In this document: positions 25,241 through 36,111 of the stretch, in pieces
Layout of the letters: every line of letters starts with the position of its first letter
How positions within the stretch are numbered: position 1 is the first letter of the stretch
Assembly: GCA_038087015.1 (NCBI GenBank)
Contig: JASBNA010000033.1
Location: forward strand, 124,001-188,000
Direction: 5' to 3'
Source: Cerrena zonata
Lineage: Eukaryota; Basidiomycota; Agaricomycetes; Polyporales; Cerrenaceae
DNA length: 64,000 bases
Notes under the pieces: model-generated
Told to the model about the DNA's origin: nothing
Database searches by the model: none
The model's input: only the letters and a program-made list of their open reading frames with translations
Program-made: the position numbers and the translations under genes

Positions 25241-26596
25241 TTAATCATCATCTTTAAAAATTTCAAAACCCAAATTATTTTTTGATTTACCATCAACCAT
25301 AAAATCATTTAGGTTTTTTAGTATAAATTTTTTACCAATTGAATTATCAATTAATTCATCAGCTTTTTTTTTGTTTTGTATATTATTATTAACTTTCATT
25401 TTTTTATCATGGATAGGATAGCGTATTGGGGTTGAGTTATTAGAAGGTAAATTAAAAGGATTTTGAAATCTTGTAGTTGGAGTATCATTTTTAGGAGTAG
25501 ATGTAGATGAAGTGAAAGGGGAAGAAACAAAAGTTGGTTTTGGTCTTGGGGTAGTACCGGGTAAATTTGTTGTTGAGACATTACTTTGATCATTTGAAGG
25601 GGTCGAATTAGATGGAGGAGGAGAAGAATCAAGATCAAATTGTAATTTTTTCGGTTTTATTGATTTTTCTTTATCAGATAATTCTCTAATGACTCGTTCG
25701 CCAGTTTTATGATTTATGAATTCTGCTTGAGATGAAAAATCAACCTTCAGTTTTATTGATATACCAAAAGGATTACTTAATTTATGATTTTTTTCTTCTT
25801 CTTTTTCATCATCATCATATAAAGAGTTCAATATTTTAGAATTAAACTTTGATGGATTGGGTAATTTAGAATCAACAAAAGGATTTGGAATTGATATTTG
25901 ATTTGATTTACCATTTTGTAAAATACTATCAATTTCATCATCATCTTCAACATCAGAATATATTTTTTTACGATTAAAAGACTTTGCATGCCATTCATTC
26001 ACCAATTTGTCGTCTATTATATTATTTTGGGGAGTAGCTGGTAATTTTTTTGAAGCAGCAGCCAAGGGAGGAGGTGTACATGATCTGGTCTCCTTAACTT
26101 CAGTATCATTAGAACCAGCTAATGCTTTTAAAGTTTCCGAGATTGATTTTTTTGGTTTTGATATCAATTCATGATCCAAATAATCCCCATCTTCATTTAA
26201 TTCTTTACTATCTTTTAATTCCGGTTGTGGTAATTTTTCATCAGATATTTCTGATGGTTTTTGTTTAAACTTTCTCCCTGATCCAACGGTCAGAGGAGTA
26301 GGTAGAAACATACCAAATGAGAACATTGCCGGTCTAGGTGTTTGGAAAGGCTGTTTTTGACTCGACTGAGGAGGAGTTAAAATAATATCTTTTGCCTTTT
26401 TCCTAATAGATCTTGGTGTCTTATTAGGAGTTGCTTCAGGGGTACTAGGTAAAGTTTTTTGTCTTTTATTAGAATGACTGACGGAGTATTTCCTCTTGGG
26501 AGGAGTGGTAAAACTAGCAGAAGATCCTGACGTCGTATAAGAAAACCCAGGAGGTGTTTTAGGAGGATTAGCCTCACCGAAACCAATACCAGTCAT
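25241..26596 (-). CDS. S/T-P-rich low-complexity protein, possible CDK substrate (unrecognised)
   Basis: The ORF codes for 451 residues from ATG 26596; a TTG 12 bases upstream is not a likely start. The protein is largely disordered and dense in Thr-Pro/Ser-Pro sites, especially residues 10-115 (KTPPGF, TTPPKRK, STPEATPNKTPRS, LTPPQSS, FLPTPLTV), with the basic run TPPKRKYSVSHSNKRQK as a likely nuclear signal. More ordered islands are KLVNEWHAKSFNRKK near 210 and FINHKTGERVIRELSDKEKS near 290. Clustered minimal CDK sites are typical of cell-cycle inhibitors such as Whi5, Nrm1 or Sic1/Sol1, but no diagnostic domain of those was found, so no name is given. The frame is intact. Confidence 0.75.
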   Translation of the reverse strand: MTGIGFGEANPPKTPPGFSYTTSGSSASFTTPPKRKYSVSHSNKRQKTLPSTPEATPNKTPRSIRKKAKDIILTPPQSSQKQPFQTPRPAMFSFGMFLPTPLTVGSGRKFKQKPSEISDEKLPQPELKDSKELNEDGDYLDHELISKPKKSISETLKALAGSNDTEVKETRSCTPPPLAAASKKLPATPQNNIIDDKLVNEWHAKSFNRKKIYSDVEDDDEIDSILQNGKSNQISIPNPFVDSKLPNPSKFNSKILNSLYDDDEKEEEKNHKLSNPFGISIKLKVDFSSQAEFINHKTGERVIRELSDKEKSIKPKKLQFDLDSSPPPSNSTPSNDQSNVSTTNLPGTTPRPKPTFVSSPFTSSTSTPKNDTPTTRFQNPFNLPSNNSTPIRYPIHDKKMKVNNNIQNKKKADELIDNSIGKKFILKNLNDFMVDGKSKNNLGFEIFKDDD

Positions 26597-27491
26597 GATG
26601 AGCTTCAAGAAGGAGTAACAATTTTGGTTTCTCTAGTTAAGACAGGCGGCAAACACACAATCTTTGTAAGTATCCAACTTGATCAGAAGAGAATACCCAG
26701 GAAACGAGAATCACAGACACGAGACTTTTCAAAACTAGCTCTAGCTATCAGGAACAATCTCTAATTTAATTAGGTAAGCTTTATATTAAGTACATAAATT
26801 ACGTACAGCCTAACAATCAGCGCAAATGTCAACAATATTTCCAGATATACAGCGTACAGCAGGATTAGCACCACTATTTCAACGTTTTCTGAATGGGAAA
26901 AACAGGAAGTTGGTAAGGATTGGAGATACAAAACGCCAAATAACTGAGTAATTAAAGGAATTACCAGCAAAAAAATCCTGATTTTTTTTTTTTTTTTTTT
27001 TTTTTTTCCCACTTTTTTTTTTTTCGTTGTTCGACAAATTGACGCGTTTTTATTTACACTTTACAGCAAAAGCACTAGGCTTTAATAACTAAACAGCACC
27101 CAAGCTCGTCTAACGATCGGTTAAAGAAGATAGCAGCAGCAGCAGTAGACCCGTAGCAGACTAAAAGCAGTGGGATGAATGACCTTTTGGTATGTTGATC
27201 TCAACGGTAGAGTGCGCGACCAGAGGAAAACATCCAATACCCAAAGGATTAGTGGTTTGTTTTCATGATTTTTTTTTTTTTTTTTTTTTTTTGTTTTTAT
27301 TTAGTTGTCTTTTTCACTTATAGTTGATCCAGAGGTTTGATCTTAAGGTGAAGCAAGGTGCTTGATAGTTGTTGCTGAAGTAGCTGAATATTGGTATTTG
27401 CTTTTTTTTTTTGCCCGCTTTTACTTTCTTGGTTATTGGCTTTTGTCTTTTCTTTTGGTTAGGTTAAACTTGGGCGGCTAATTATAAAACC
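26597..27491. promoter_or_regulatory. Divergent intergenic region with long T tracts
   Basis: These 895 bp separate the S/T-P-rich gene (minus) from RGD2 (plus). Several poly-T tracts are present on the plus strand: T26 at 26982-27007, T12 shortly after, T22 or so at 27269-27291, and T10 near 27403. A CAG-rich stretch (AGCAGCAGCAGCAG) lies near 27132. No convincing gene or RNA is seen; the 80-codon minus ORF here mostly translates the T tracts. Confidence 0.5.
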
Positions 27492-30444
27492 ATGTCTTTT
27501 GCTGATAGTTTTTGGACTCAGGATTATAATCTGGGGTTTAAGGTGTTATTTGAAGAGCTATATCAAGGAGCGAATGAAAATGAGGACTTCATTAGTTTGT
27601 TCAATAAGAGAATGGAGATTGAATTGATTTATGGGAATCAATTGGTTTTAATTAAAGATTCTAAATCAGTATCTTCAAGATACACCAATGATGACTATAT
27701 ATCATCGGTTAAGAATGCTTATTTCAAGATCAATGAGAATTTCAACAAACAAGGAGAATACCATTTACAAGTGGCTAATAATATCAAAGTATTAGTGTTA
27801 GAACCATTCACCAAATGGAGTAAAGAGCATAAACAGAGGATTGATTACTCAAATCAAGTTATACAAGATCATTATAAGGTTTTCAAGAATGCAAAAAGTC
27901 ATTTGGACAGATTGCAAAAAAAATATTTCAATAAATGTAGAATGTTGGAAGAATTTAAATCTCATTACACCGATGAAGAATTATCAAGTGATTTGAATGA
28001 TTTACAACTTGATTCTAAAATAGAGAAGGTGGAAGAAGATCATGGTGCTGAAGCAAATGAAGAAGAAGAAGAAAACGATACAACCTATACTTTTGGTAAT
28101 GCAGTTTTCGATTATAAAACATTGAAAAAAATGTTGACTGATATTTTAACTAATATTGAGTTAATTGATCATAAAGTTCCTATCTTAGGTACTTATAATA
28201 ATGTTAGTACTGGTAGTAATATTACTCAATGGTTGTTGGATAATATCCCTGAATTCAATGGTAATATTGCTAAAGCTGAAAGTTTTGGTCAAGATTTAAT
28301 TAATAATGGTTTCATTAGATTAATTGGTTCAATGAGTGGAGGTAAAAATTTCATTAATTCATCTCAATTTTACTATCAATGGAAACCTTTAGTTTTCCAA
28401 ATTACTAAATTAAGTGATTCCAAAATAATAAATAATGATTCAAATGGATTATCAAGAAATAACTCAATTAATTTAAAATCTTCAAATAATTTCGCTGATT
28501 ATTTTGAAGATATGAAACAAGCAATTGGAGTAAATTCAATCGATTATAATGATAAAGCACAATTACTGAAAATTATTCAAGATGTTAATCAATTAGATCA
28601 TCAATATTATCAATCAATTTTAGAATTAGATAATTTAAGATGTAAATTTGAAGAGTTAATCATGGATCATTTAACTTTTATGCAAAAATGTGAATTAGAT
28701 AGACTAAAAGCAATTAAAAAAGTTACTTTTGATTTCTTAGCAAGTTTTTCAAATAAAATTAATTCAATGAAACATTTATGTGATGAATTATTAATCTTGG
28801 AAGAAACAATAAATCCAGTTAATGATTTAAAATTTTTAATTGAAAATTACTCAACTGGGTTTTTCAAACCTCATGTTATTTTATATGATAATTATTATAA
28901 TTCGAATATTAAACAAACTTTTGGTGTTTCTTTAAATGTTAAATCAAGATTAGATCATAAAGTTGTTCCAATTATTATTCAATGTATCTTATCTCATCTA
29001 GATAATATCTATCCCGACATTATCAATGATGAAGAAAGAATTAATTTATGGACAAAACCAATTCATCTTTCAAATGTTCATCAATTAAGATTTCAATTAA
29101 ATGTTGTTAATGATCCAAGTAAAATTAATGAAATTTTGAAAACAAATCATCCTTTAACTGTTACAAATGTTTTAAAATTATACTTTATGGAATTACCAGA
29201 TGCCATAATTCCCCATAGTTATTATGATTTAATTAAATCTCTATATCAAAATTATCCAATTAATTCAAATGATTCTAAAATTGACGATTCAAGGATTAAT
29301 GGTTTACAAAATGTTTTGGTCGATTTACCAAAATCAAACTTAGCTACTTTAGATGCTTTATTAACTCATTTAAATCGTTTGGTTAATATAATTGGTTCTA
29401 AAGATGAATCTTTGTCAAATGATTTCAAGAAAAAACTTTCAAAAGAATTTGGTAATATAATTTTAAGACCAAGAATGGATAATAATAATCTTTATAATTC
29501 AAGTGATTTGGGACAAGTATCAAATAATAATCTAAATGGTTTTATTAATGAGCAACATCAAATTCTGTTTATTAATGATTTATTCGAACCATAAGGAGGT
29601 CATATTCAAAGAATTAAGAAGAAGAAATTCCACAAGAGTTGATGGATTGAGTAACTCTTCCTCTTTGAAAAATTCATCTAAAAATGCTAGTTTGAAAAAG
29701 AAAAATGCTTCCCCTAATAATCAATCAAGATTAGAAGCTAAAATGAAAAAAGCAGTAAATAAATCAAAAATCTCTCCAAAATCAAATAACAGTGAATCTT
29801 CTACTAGCGCTTCGAATTCGATTCCAAATTCAATTTCTCCAGGAACAAGTCGTGGTCGTCAACTAAATGATGATCCAGTTGATGATGATGACGAAATCTT
29901 GGTTGCTGATGATGATAATAATATGGCTACTGCTAATGAAATTTTTAATAGATCCCCTTTAATGAAAGAAACCTTGGCTGAAGCTGTTTCAACTCATTCA
30001 ACGCCCTACCATTAAAAGAACCGGTTCAACAGTTTTACCAGAACCCCCTGCAACTCCACCTCCTCATTCACCTACTAAGAAAGCATCTGCTCCGGCTCTT
30101 TGAAAAGAGGTCAATCTCCAAATAAAAAAAAAAGCTAATTCAAGTCTAAGTGAAGTTTCAAATAATAAACAAGTTAAATCCGCATCAAGTAGTATCGTTT
30201 CTTCTAGACCTTTGAAAAGAGATATAATTTATAATCATGGTAATAATTCAGAGTATTCTTCACCAAATGGATCTTCAACAGATGTTTCTCAGCCAAAATT
30301 CGCTTCTAGTATTGGAAGAAAAACTTCTGTGAAGATATGGCATCCAGATTTGATTCCCCATCACCTCCATCTGTCCCAGCAAAAGACAATCAAAAACCTA
30401 AAAATAATGGGAAATCTGGAGATGATGCGATTGTGGTCGAGTAA
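27492..30444 (+). CDS. RGD2: Rgd2-type F-BAR / DEP / RhoGAP protein (five 1-nt frame breaks)
   Basis: Rgd2 is a GTPase-activating protein for Cdc42/Rho5 with a membrane-bending F-BAR domain. The N-terminus (MSFADSFWTQDYNLGF) and F-BAR coiled coil (about 1-180 and 330-450) match Rgd2. A DEP-like segment lies at about 215-300 (AKAESFGQDLINNGFIRL) and the RhoGAP domain at 480-690 (RLDHKVVPIIIQCI, NVLKLYFMELPDAIIP). After KEVIFKELRRRNS, where S. cerevisiae Rgd2 ends, there is an extra disordered tail of about 270 residues with a late RFDSPSPPSVPAK motif. Breaks: extra C 29589-29590, extra C 30004-30006, a missing base near 30096, extra A in the A10 run ending 30133, and a missing base near 30330. 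Correction gives 983 residues. The tail is inferred; the first 700 residues are secure. Confidence 0.88.
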
Positions 30445-30953
30445 ACTTGACTACCTTTAAATTTTAAACTTTTGTTCACGCTTGTTTTTACTCTTGTCCT
30501 TATAATGACGTTCTACAGTTATAACCATAAAATAATGCTATAACCATACATTATCATAATTACTTTTATCATAATATACGAGAAACAAAAAATCAAAAAA
30601 AAAAAAATATATCAAACTTGAAAATTTTCAAATTTCAAATTTCAAATAAACACGAATCAATAGGCTTAATTATTGACATGTAAATAGCATTTTCTCCAGC
30701 TTATATACCATCGTATATCGGACTTATTAACCCATTTGTAATCAAACTTCTCCAATTGGCTTATACTCGGAACTTTCGTTTGTTGATTTGACGCAGAGCG
30801 CAATCATCTCCATTATTTCATTCGGAGCCTTATGTAGGATGCCGGGTCGAGACTCGGGTCCCCTTTGAGGTGCATTTGCGGCAGTATATAAATTGCTGGG
30901 GAAAATACGTCAAAAAATTTCATTTCAACTTAATTGACAGCACTTTTCGAAGA
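30445..30953. promoter_or_regulatory. Intergenic region upstream of CYB2
   Basis: These 509 bp hold no credible gene. They are AT-rich with an A12 tract near 30596-30607 and a more GC-rich block at about 30820-30870 (CGGAGCC, GGGTCGAGACTCGGGTCCCC) that would be a natural upstream activating region for CYB2. The block includes a GGGTCGAGACTCGGGTCCC semi-palindromic sequence; I assign it to no factor. Confidence 0.45.
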
Positions 30954-32671
30954 ATGTTTAAGTTATCGAGCAGGGTAGGTCGAAACTGGGTTAAAAATAA
31001 CAAGGTAAAGCTGTTTTCTGCCGGTGCTGCAAAGAAGTATTCCTCTAGAGCAGGCTCGGACATACAAGAGTCTTGCAAGACCAAAAAAGGGTTGTGGTTA
31101 GGAATTGGTTGTTCATTACTTGCAGCAGGGGTATTTGCTTCTTCAAAAACTTTATTCATTTGGACACTGAAATCAAAGAAGCTAAGGAGGGAGTTCCAGT
31201 AGAAGAAGTTGAAAAGCATGCGAATAATAATGGAGAAGTTTGGGTTGTGATTAATGATAAGGTTTATGACTTGAGTGAGTTTTTGAAATCCCATCCTGGT
31301 GGACCGCAGATAATTAAGAAATACGCTGGTAAAAACGCTAGTGAAATCTTCAATAAGTATCATCCTCCGGATGTTATTGAGAAAATGCTACCACCTTCGA
31401 AATATTTAGGACCTTTGCATGGTGAAATGGAGGTTGCTCCAGACATAACATCAGTAGATGATGAAGAATTAAGGAATTACAAAATTCAAAATAAGCCTGC
31501 TTTATCAAGAATTTATAATATTTCTGACTTTGAATACGTAGCCAAACAAGTTATACCAACCAATGCCTGGGTTTACTATAATGGGGGATCAGATGATGAG
31601 ATTACCTTAAGAGAAAATCATTATGCATACGGTAGAATTTATTTCAAACCAAAAGTTTTGGTTGATGTTAATGATGTTGATATTTCAACAGAAATGTTAG
31701 GGGTCAAAACTGCCGGGCCCTTCTACTGTAGTGGTGCTGCTCAAGCCAAGTTGGGCCATGAGGAAGGGGAATTAAGTATAGCAAGAGGCTGTGGCCGTGA
31801 AAATATCATCCAAATGATTTCGAGTGCTGCTTCTTATCCCTTGGGTGATATCATTGACGCCGCTTTAAAAGGTCAAAAACAATGGTTTCAATTGTATGTT
31901 ACCGAGAATAGACAAGCTTCATTTGATACTATCAAATATTGCGAAGAAAAAGGCATTGGTGCTATTTTTGTGACTGTTGATACTCCTCAACTAGGTAGAA
32001 GGGAAAAAGATTTGAGAATAAGATTTGCAACCGATGATGATGAAGAAGAAGAAGAAGAAGAATTCATGTCCTCATCTGAACTCGGCGAAAAAGATCCCAT
32101 TTACTATAAAGATGCTAGTTTAACTTGGAAAGATATTGACGACTTCAAACAATCTACAAAATTACCTATTGTATTAAAAGGAGTTCAAAGAGTTGAAGAT
32201 GTCTTAATCGCTATTGAACATGGTGTGGATGCAGTAGTTCTTTCGAACCATGGTGGTAGACAATTAGATTACTCGAGGGCACCAGTAGAAGTATTATCAG
32301 AGCTCATGCCAGTTTTGAAAGAAAAGCAGCTTGATAATAAAATAGAAGTTTATATAGATGGTGGTATTAGAAGAGGTACAGACGTCCTTAAGGCATTATG
32401 TTTGGGTGCGAAAGGTGTCGGCTTAGGTAGACCATTTTTATATGCTAATTCTGCTTATGGAGAAAAAGGTGTTGTTAGAGCTATTCAATTATTGAAAGAA
32501 GAATTAATTTGTGATATGAAGCTTTTAGGTGCTAATAAAATATCAGACCTCACCCCTGATTTGCTTGATACTAAAAGTTTACATATTAAACAAGCTCATA
32601 GAGATTTATTATATGATAATGCTTATGATCCTTTGACTCCTCCTCGCTTCAAAGACGAACCTTTAAATTAG
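30954..32671 (+). CDS. CYB2: Cytochrome b2, L-lactate:cytochrome c oxidoreductase (one 1-nt frame break)
   Basis: Cyb2 oxidises L-lactate to pyruvate in the mitochondrial intermembrane space and passes electrons to cytochrome c. The N-terminus is a bipartite presequence: a basic amphipathic stretch (MFKLSSRVGRNWVKNNK) then a hydrophobic stop-transfer segment (GLWLGIGCSLLAAGVFA). A cytochrome b5 domain follows, with haem ligand histidines in SHPGG and YHPPD, then the FMN-dependent dehydrogenase with FVTVDTPQLGRREKD, SNHGGRQLDYSRAP (catalytic His/Arg) and VYIDGGIRRGTDVLKALCLGA. One missing base near 31148-31158 splits presequence and enzyme; correction gives 572 residues. The protease-sensitive hinge of S. 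cerevisiae Cyb2 is replaced here by an Asp/Glu run near residue 365. Confidence 0.94.
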
Positions 32672-32799
32672 TCAATCGATTTATCTATTCTTATCTTATC
32701 TTAACCTAGATTAAACAGTTTATTTAACTAAGTATACTAATATACAAATGTTCAAGACAAAATATTCTATAAAACTCTTTTGAAGATGAAGTAATTTGA

Positions 32800-35060
32800 T
32801 TAAAAGTTCACCACATTACCGCCGGAAACTAAGATCTGTTGGTCAAAATCATTTTCGGGTTCATTTTCAGCTCTTTTCCATGATTTTATATCACCATTAT
32901 TGGTATCAATTTCAAAAGTTCTCATTCTTCTTATGTATCCACCATATCCACCGTATCCACCTAAACCAGAACCACCACCGTAACAAAGCCACATTTTATT
33001 CTCATTCGAAGAGTCCTTATTTTCAACATCTTGTAAACAGTAGTCATTACAGTGATCATGACCAGTGCTGATAACACTCACCCCGATTCTACCAAATATT
33101 GATCTTGCACCGGTATTATACCTTGGCGCAGTGATACCTTCACGTTGCTCACCAATGATGGTTGATCAAGTTTTCTAAACTCAGGTAAAGGAATGTGGAA
33201 GAAACCCATTGATAAGTGGATATGGGAATAAGAGCTGACATCTTTTTTCAAACTGTTATGCAGTTGTTCAAGCCATTTCAATTGTGATTCTTTCAACCAA
33301 TCGTAGCCTGGAGTAACTTTCGGGTTTTGAGAATAACTATGACTATCGAGGAAATATAAAGATAATGCAGGGTTTTTAGATTTTGGACCTTGAACGGTCA
33401 AGACATAATTTCCGACACCGGCAACTTCTTCAGGTCCTAAACTTGCAAAAGAAAATGGTAAATTTGATGATAGACTCATGACTTCAGCCCTAATCAAAGA
33501 CCCTTCATCGTCATGGTTACCTAAAGTGACTGCGAAAGGGATCTTTCTTTTGATGAATGGGTTTAAAGCCTTGAAAATAGAAGTCTCAGCATCAGGAGAG
33601 GCTTGACCAAAGATTTGATCACCAGTCAAGACAACAAGATCGGGCTTCTCGATATCCAAAACTTTTTCAAGAAATTCCAAGGTTCTTGGATCAGCTTTAC
33701 AACTTTTTTTAGTTTCTGCTGGAACCGGGTCAAGGCATTTACCAACACCAGTAGAAAAATGTAAGTCAGCAACTTGTAAGATCTTAAACTTCCCATCAGG
33801 ATTAATTTTAAGAGTGGGTTGATATTCCTTCTTTTTGTAGTCAATTCTGGGACCTTTTCTTACGGTTACATATGCCTCTAAACCGGAGACACCACCGATG
33901 TCAAGTATAGGAGTTTTAATGAGTTTCCAGTTTGGTCTTGGCTCTACACAGTCATCTCCGAACAATATATCAAACCCGGTTATAGCGTTTTTATTAGAGC
34001 TCAGACCATACTTTACCCAAATACCATTTGACTTATAATACCAGCCTTTTTCATTCAATTGCTCTTTGGTGGGGATAGTGTACAGAATATCCAAATCAAA
34101 TCTACTAGATTCCATTTTTCTTTTCTCTTTCTTATCATTTGCTTTTCCAGAATCATTTTCTGCACCTTCTGCTTCTTTATATTCGACAACTTCTTCGTTC
34201 TTAGGAGGAACATTTTTCGACACTTCTTCTTCAAAATCAGCAGAAACATCTCCTTCTTGTTTTTGAGGAGGTGTGTTTGCTTTATCTGCTTTTTCTTGAG
34301 ATTCTTTGATGTTTTTGGATTTTTCTTCTTCTTTTTGTTCTTCTTCTAATTTTATATTAAGTTCATTAATTTTCTTACTAGCTGATTTATCTTTATCCAC
34401 GGTCAAAGCTTCAGTTTTTTCTCCCTTTTGTTTCATAGCCTGAGCTGCAACTAAAGATTCGTGATCATTATCATTGAAGACTCTATTTGAATGAAAGTCT
34501 TTTAAAACAGCTTCAGGGATCTGCAATTTTTCATTACCCTCAAATTTAGAATCTTTTAAAGGATTAGATATAGCGATATCAACTAAAACGCGATGATCAC
34601 CATTGTCTGATTTTGTATTTTTAATTGCAGCCCTCTTTGATTTTTCTTCAGAGGCTAATTCCGATTCAGGTTTCTGTATTCTACCTCTTAAAGCCTCATT
34701 TTTGACCTTTTTATAAGAGAAGAACTTTCTTTTAACCCATGAGTTATCCATCATCAAATCTTTATCAATTTTAACCCACCCGCCGGATTGGTAAAGGTTA
34801 CCTAATGCACCATAATTATCGTCGGGAACTCCACATTTTTCGCTTTTCCCACCAAGTTTCATACAGTTGCCAATTGAAATATCTACTATATAAATATCTG
34901 AAGCCGGTTGGAAAAAGGAAGGGGTAAAATTGACGGGTAAATAATCATCTAAGTATATAACATTTTGTTTATTGGCGATCAAAATCAAGATAATCGACAT
35001 AACCGTGAAAAGACCCAAGTAGCTGAGCTGGCGCACATACATTCTAGGTAGGCCAACCAT
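32800..35060 (-). CDS. DCR2: Dcr2-type metallophosphoesterase (one 1-nt frame break)
   Basis: Dcr2 is a calcineurin-like phosphoesterase linked in S. cerevisiae to cell-cycle start and to damping the unfolded-protein response through Ire1. The 753-residue product (after correction) has an N-terminal membrane anchor at residues 12-30 (YLGLFTVMSIILILIA), a lumenal GNCMKLGG segment, a long Lys/Glu-rich disordered insert at about 190-320, and the catalytic domain from about 410. Metal-binding motifs are VADLHFSTG, GDQIFGQ, LGNHDDEG and the final GHDHCNDYC. One missing base near 33160 separates the last 100 residues; restoring it joins GEQREGITAPRYN to the GHDH motif and the C-terminus at 32800. 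It is convergent with CYB2. Confidence 0.9.
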
Positions 35061-35413
35061 CTTGAAGGATTATCTATGCTTTCAATATCTTGGGATCTAG
35101 ACGAAGAATTACCAATTTACCATAGTATTAATTCGATGTCAATAAATTTTTTTTTCGATTTTTCTCAACCGGAGAAACTCCGTACATCCAGGTACATTGC
35201 AACAACTTACCGATATAACAGTCTACAACAACTAACAGTCTACAACTAATAGTCTACAACAAGTGATTGAATATAATAGATAAATTGAAAAAGCATAAAA
35301 GAAAAGATTTTGAAGAACCGAAACTTGAACACGATCTTTTAGTTGAGCATGTATACTAATCTACTTCCCGAATTAGGTCTATAAATCCTGGGGAAGAACT
35401 GCCAATTGCAAAT
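35061..35413. other. Intergenic region upstream of DCR2
   Basis: These 353 bp contain the DCR2 promoter and the 3' flank of the small minus-strand gene. An imperfect triplicate of ACAACTAACAGTCTACAAC / CTACAACTAATAGTCTACAAC is visible at about 35216-35264. No gene is seen. Confidence 0.45.
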
Positions 35414-35668
35414 TTATTCATTTTTTTTAGCAGCTCTTTCAGCAGCCAACTTTTCCTCTCTCTCCTTAGCAGCCGGCTCAATATCAGGAAAACTGGAAGC
35501 ATCTACCTTTGGTTTATGTTGTTCTGGGTTGATAAGAACGGTATGCGGCTTATTGATTTTACTGAATGGAACAGTTTTACCACCAATGTTAACCATCATG
35601 TTATCAGGATTGAACAATTCCTTATCCTTCTCCTCTTGAGTTTGCGGTTGTTTGCTTTGATCAGACAT
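35414..35668 (-). CDS. Small 84-residue soluble protein, unrecognised
   Basis: This 84-codon ORF begins at a normal ATG (35668). It is hydrophilic, with a charged N-terminus, a compact core with hydrophobic positions (DNMMVNIGGKTVPFSKI, then NKPHTVLINPEQHKPKV), and an Ala/Glu/Lys-rich C-terminal helix ending in KKNE. There is no signal peptide, membrane segment or cysteine. The position, codon use like neighbouring genes and a proper intergenic spacer on both sides argue it is real rather than chance. I do not recognise a family. The plus-strand ORF over the same bases is its shadow. Confidence 0.65.
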   Translation of the reverse strand: MSDQSKQPQTQEEKDKELFNPDNMMVNIGGKTVPFSKINKPHTVLINPEQHKPKVDASSFPDIEPAAKEREEKLAAERAAKKNE

Positions 35669-36111
35669 GTTGAATCACTTCAGTATAAATAAATTGTTTT
35701 AAACGTTTTTTTGTCAATGGAATTGCCCCTGTACTTATATAATTCCTTCTTGCTGGACATGTGACTGATTATGCGAGTCATTAATTTTTTTTTTTTTTTT
35801 GGTGCTAGGTGTACGCTTTAGACTGAAGGTAAGTCACTAACTTCTAGACTTCTTGCTATTTACATACATTGAGAGATGTCTTACGGCATGTAAGTCACTA
35901 ACTTCTAGACTTCTTGCTATTTACATACATTGAGAGATGTCTTACGGCATGTAAGACTGTTGTGAACCCGTTTTATACTGTATTGGAAACGGGACCAAAT
36001 CTTGATCTATTTTTTCAAAATTTTTTCACTGATCGCGCAAAATGTTGCAAACCTTACATTGGTATAAACAGAAGAATTAGGTAATATTGGTACGTAGAAG
36101 TGTTAAGGAGA
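35669..36111. other. Intergenic region with perfect 61-bp tandem duplication
   Basis: These 443 bp lie between the 3' end of COY1 and the start of the 84-residue gene, both on minus, so they should hold that gene's promoter. A T16-17 tract lies near 35785-35801. A perfect two-copy 61-bp repeat (35829-35950) dominates the rest. No gene is seen. Confidence 0.5.
35829..35950. repeat. Perfect 61-bp tandem repeat, two copies
   Basis: Copy 1 spans 35829-35889 and copy 2 spans 35890-35950, with no mismatch that I can see; a further GTAAG starts at 35951. Each copy starts GTAAGTCACTAAC and ends TTACGGCAT. Complete identity implies either a very recent duplication or an assembly artefact. Confidence 0.9.

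Noticed and set aside
34059..34349. 96-codon hydrophobic plus ORF opposite DCR2
   Set aside because: It is the complement of the Lys/Glu-rich insert of DCR2; such shadows are always Phe/Leu-rich.
35829..35912. Possible plus-strand intron (GTAAGT ... CACTAAC ... TTCTAG) inside the 61-bp repeat
   Set aside because: Both flanking genes are on the minus strand and no plus-strand coding exon is present on either side.
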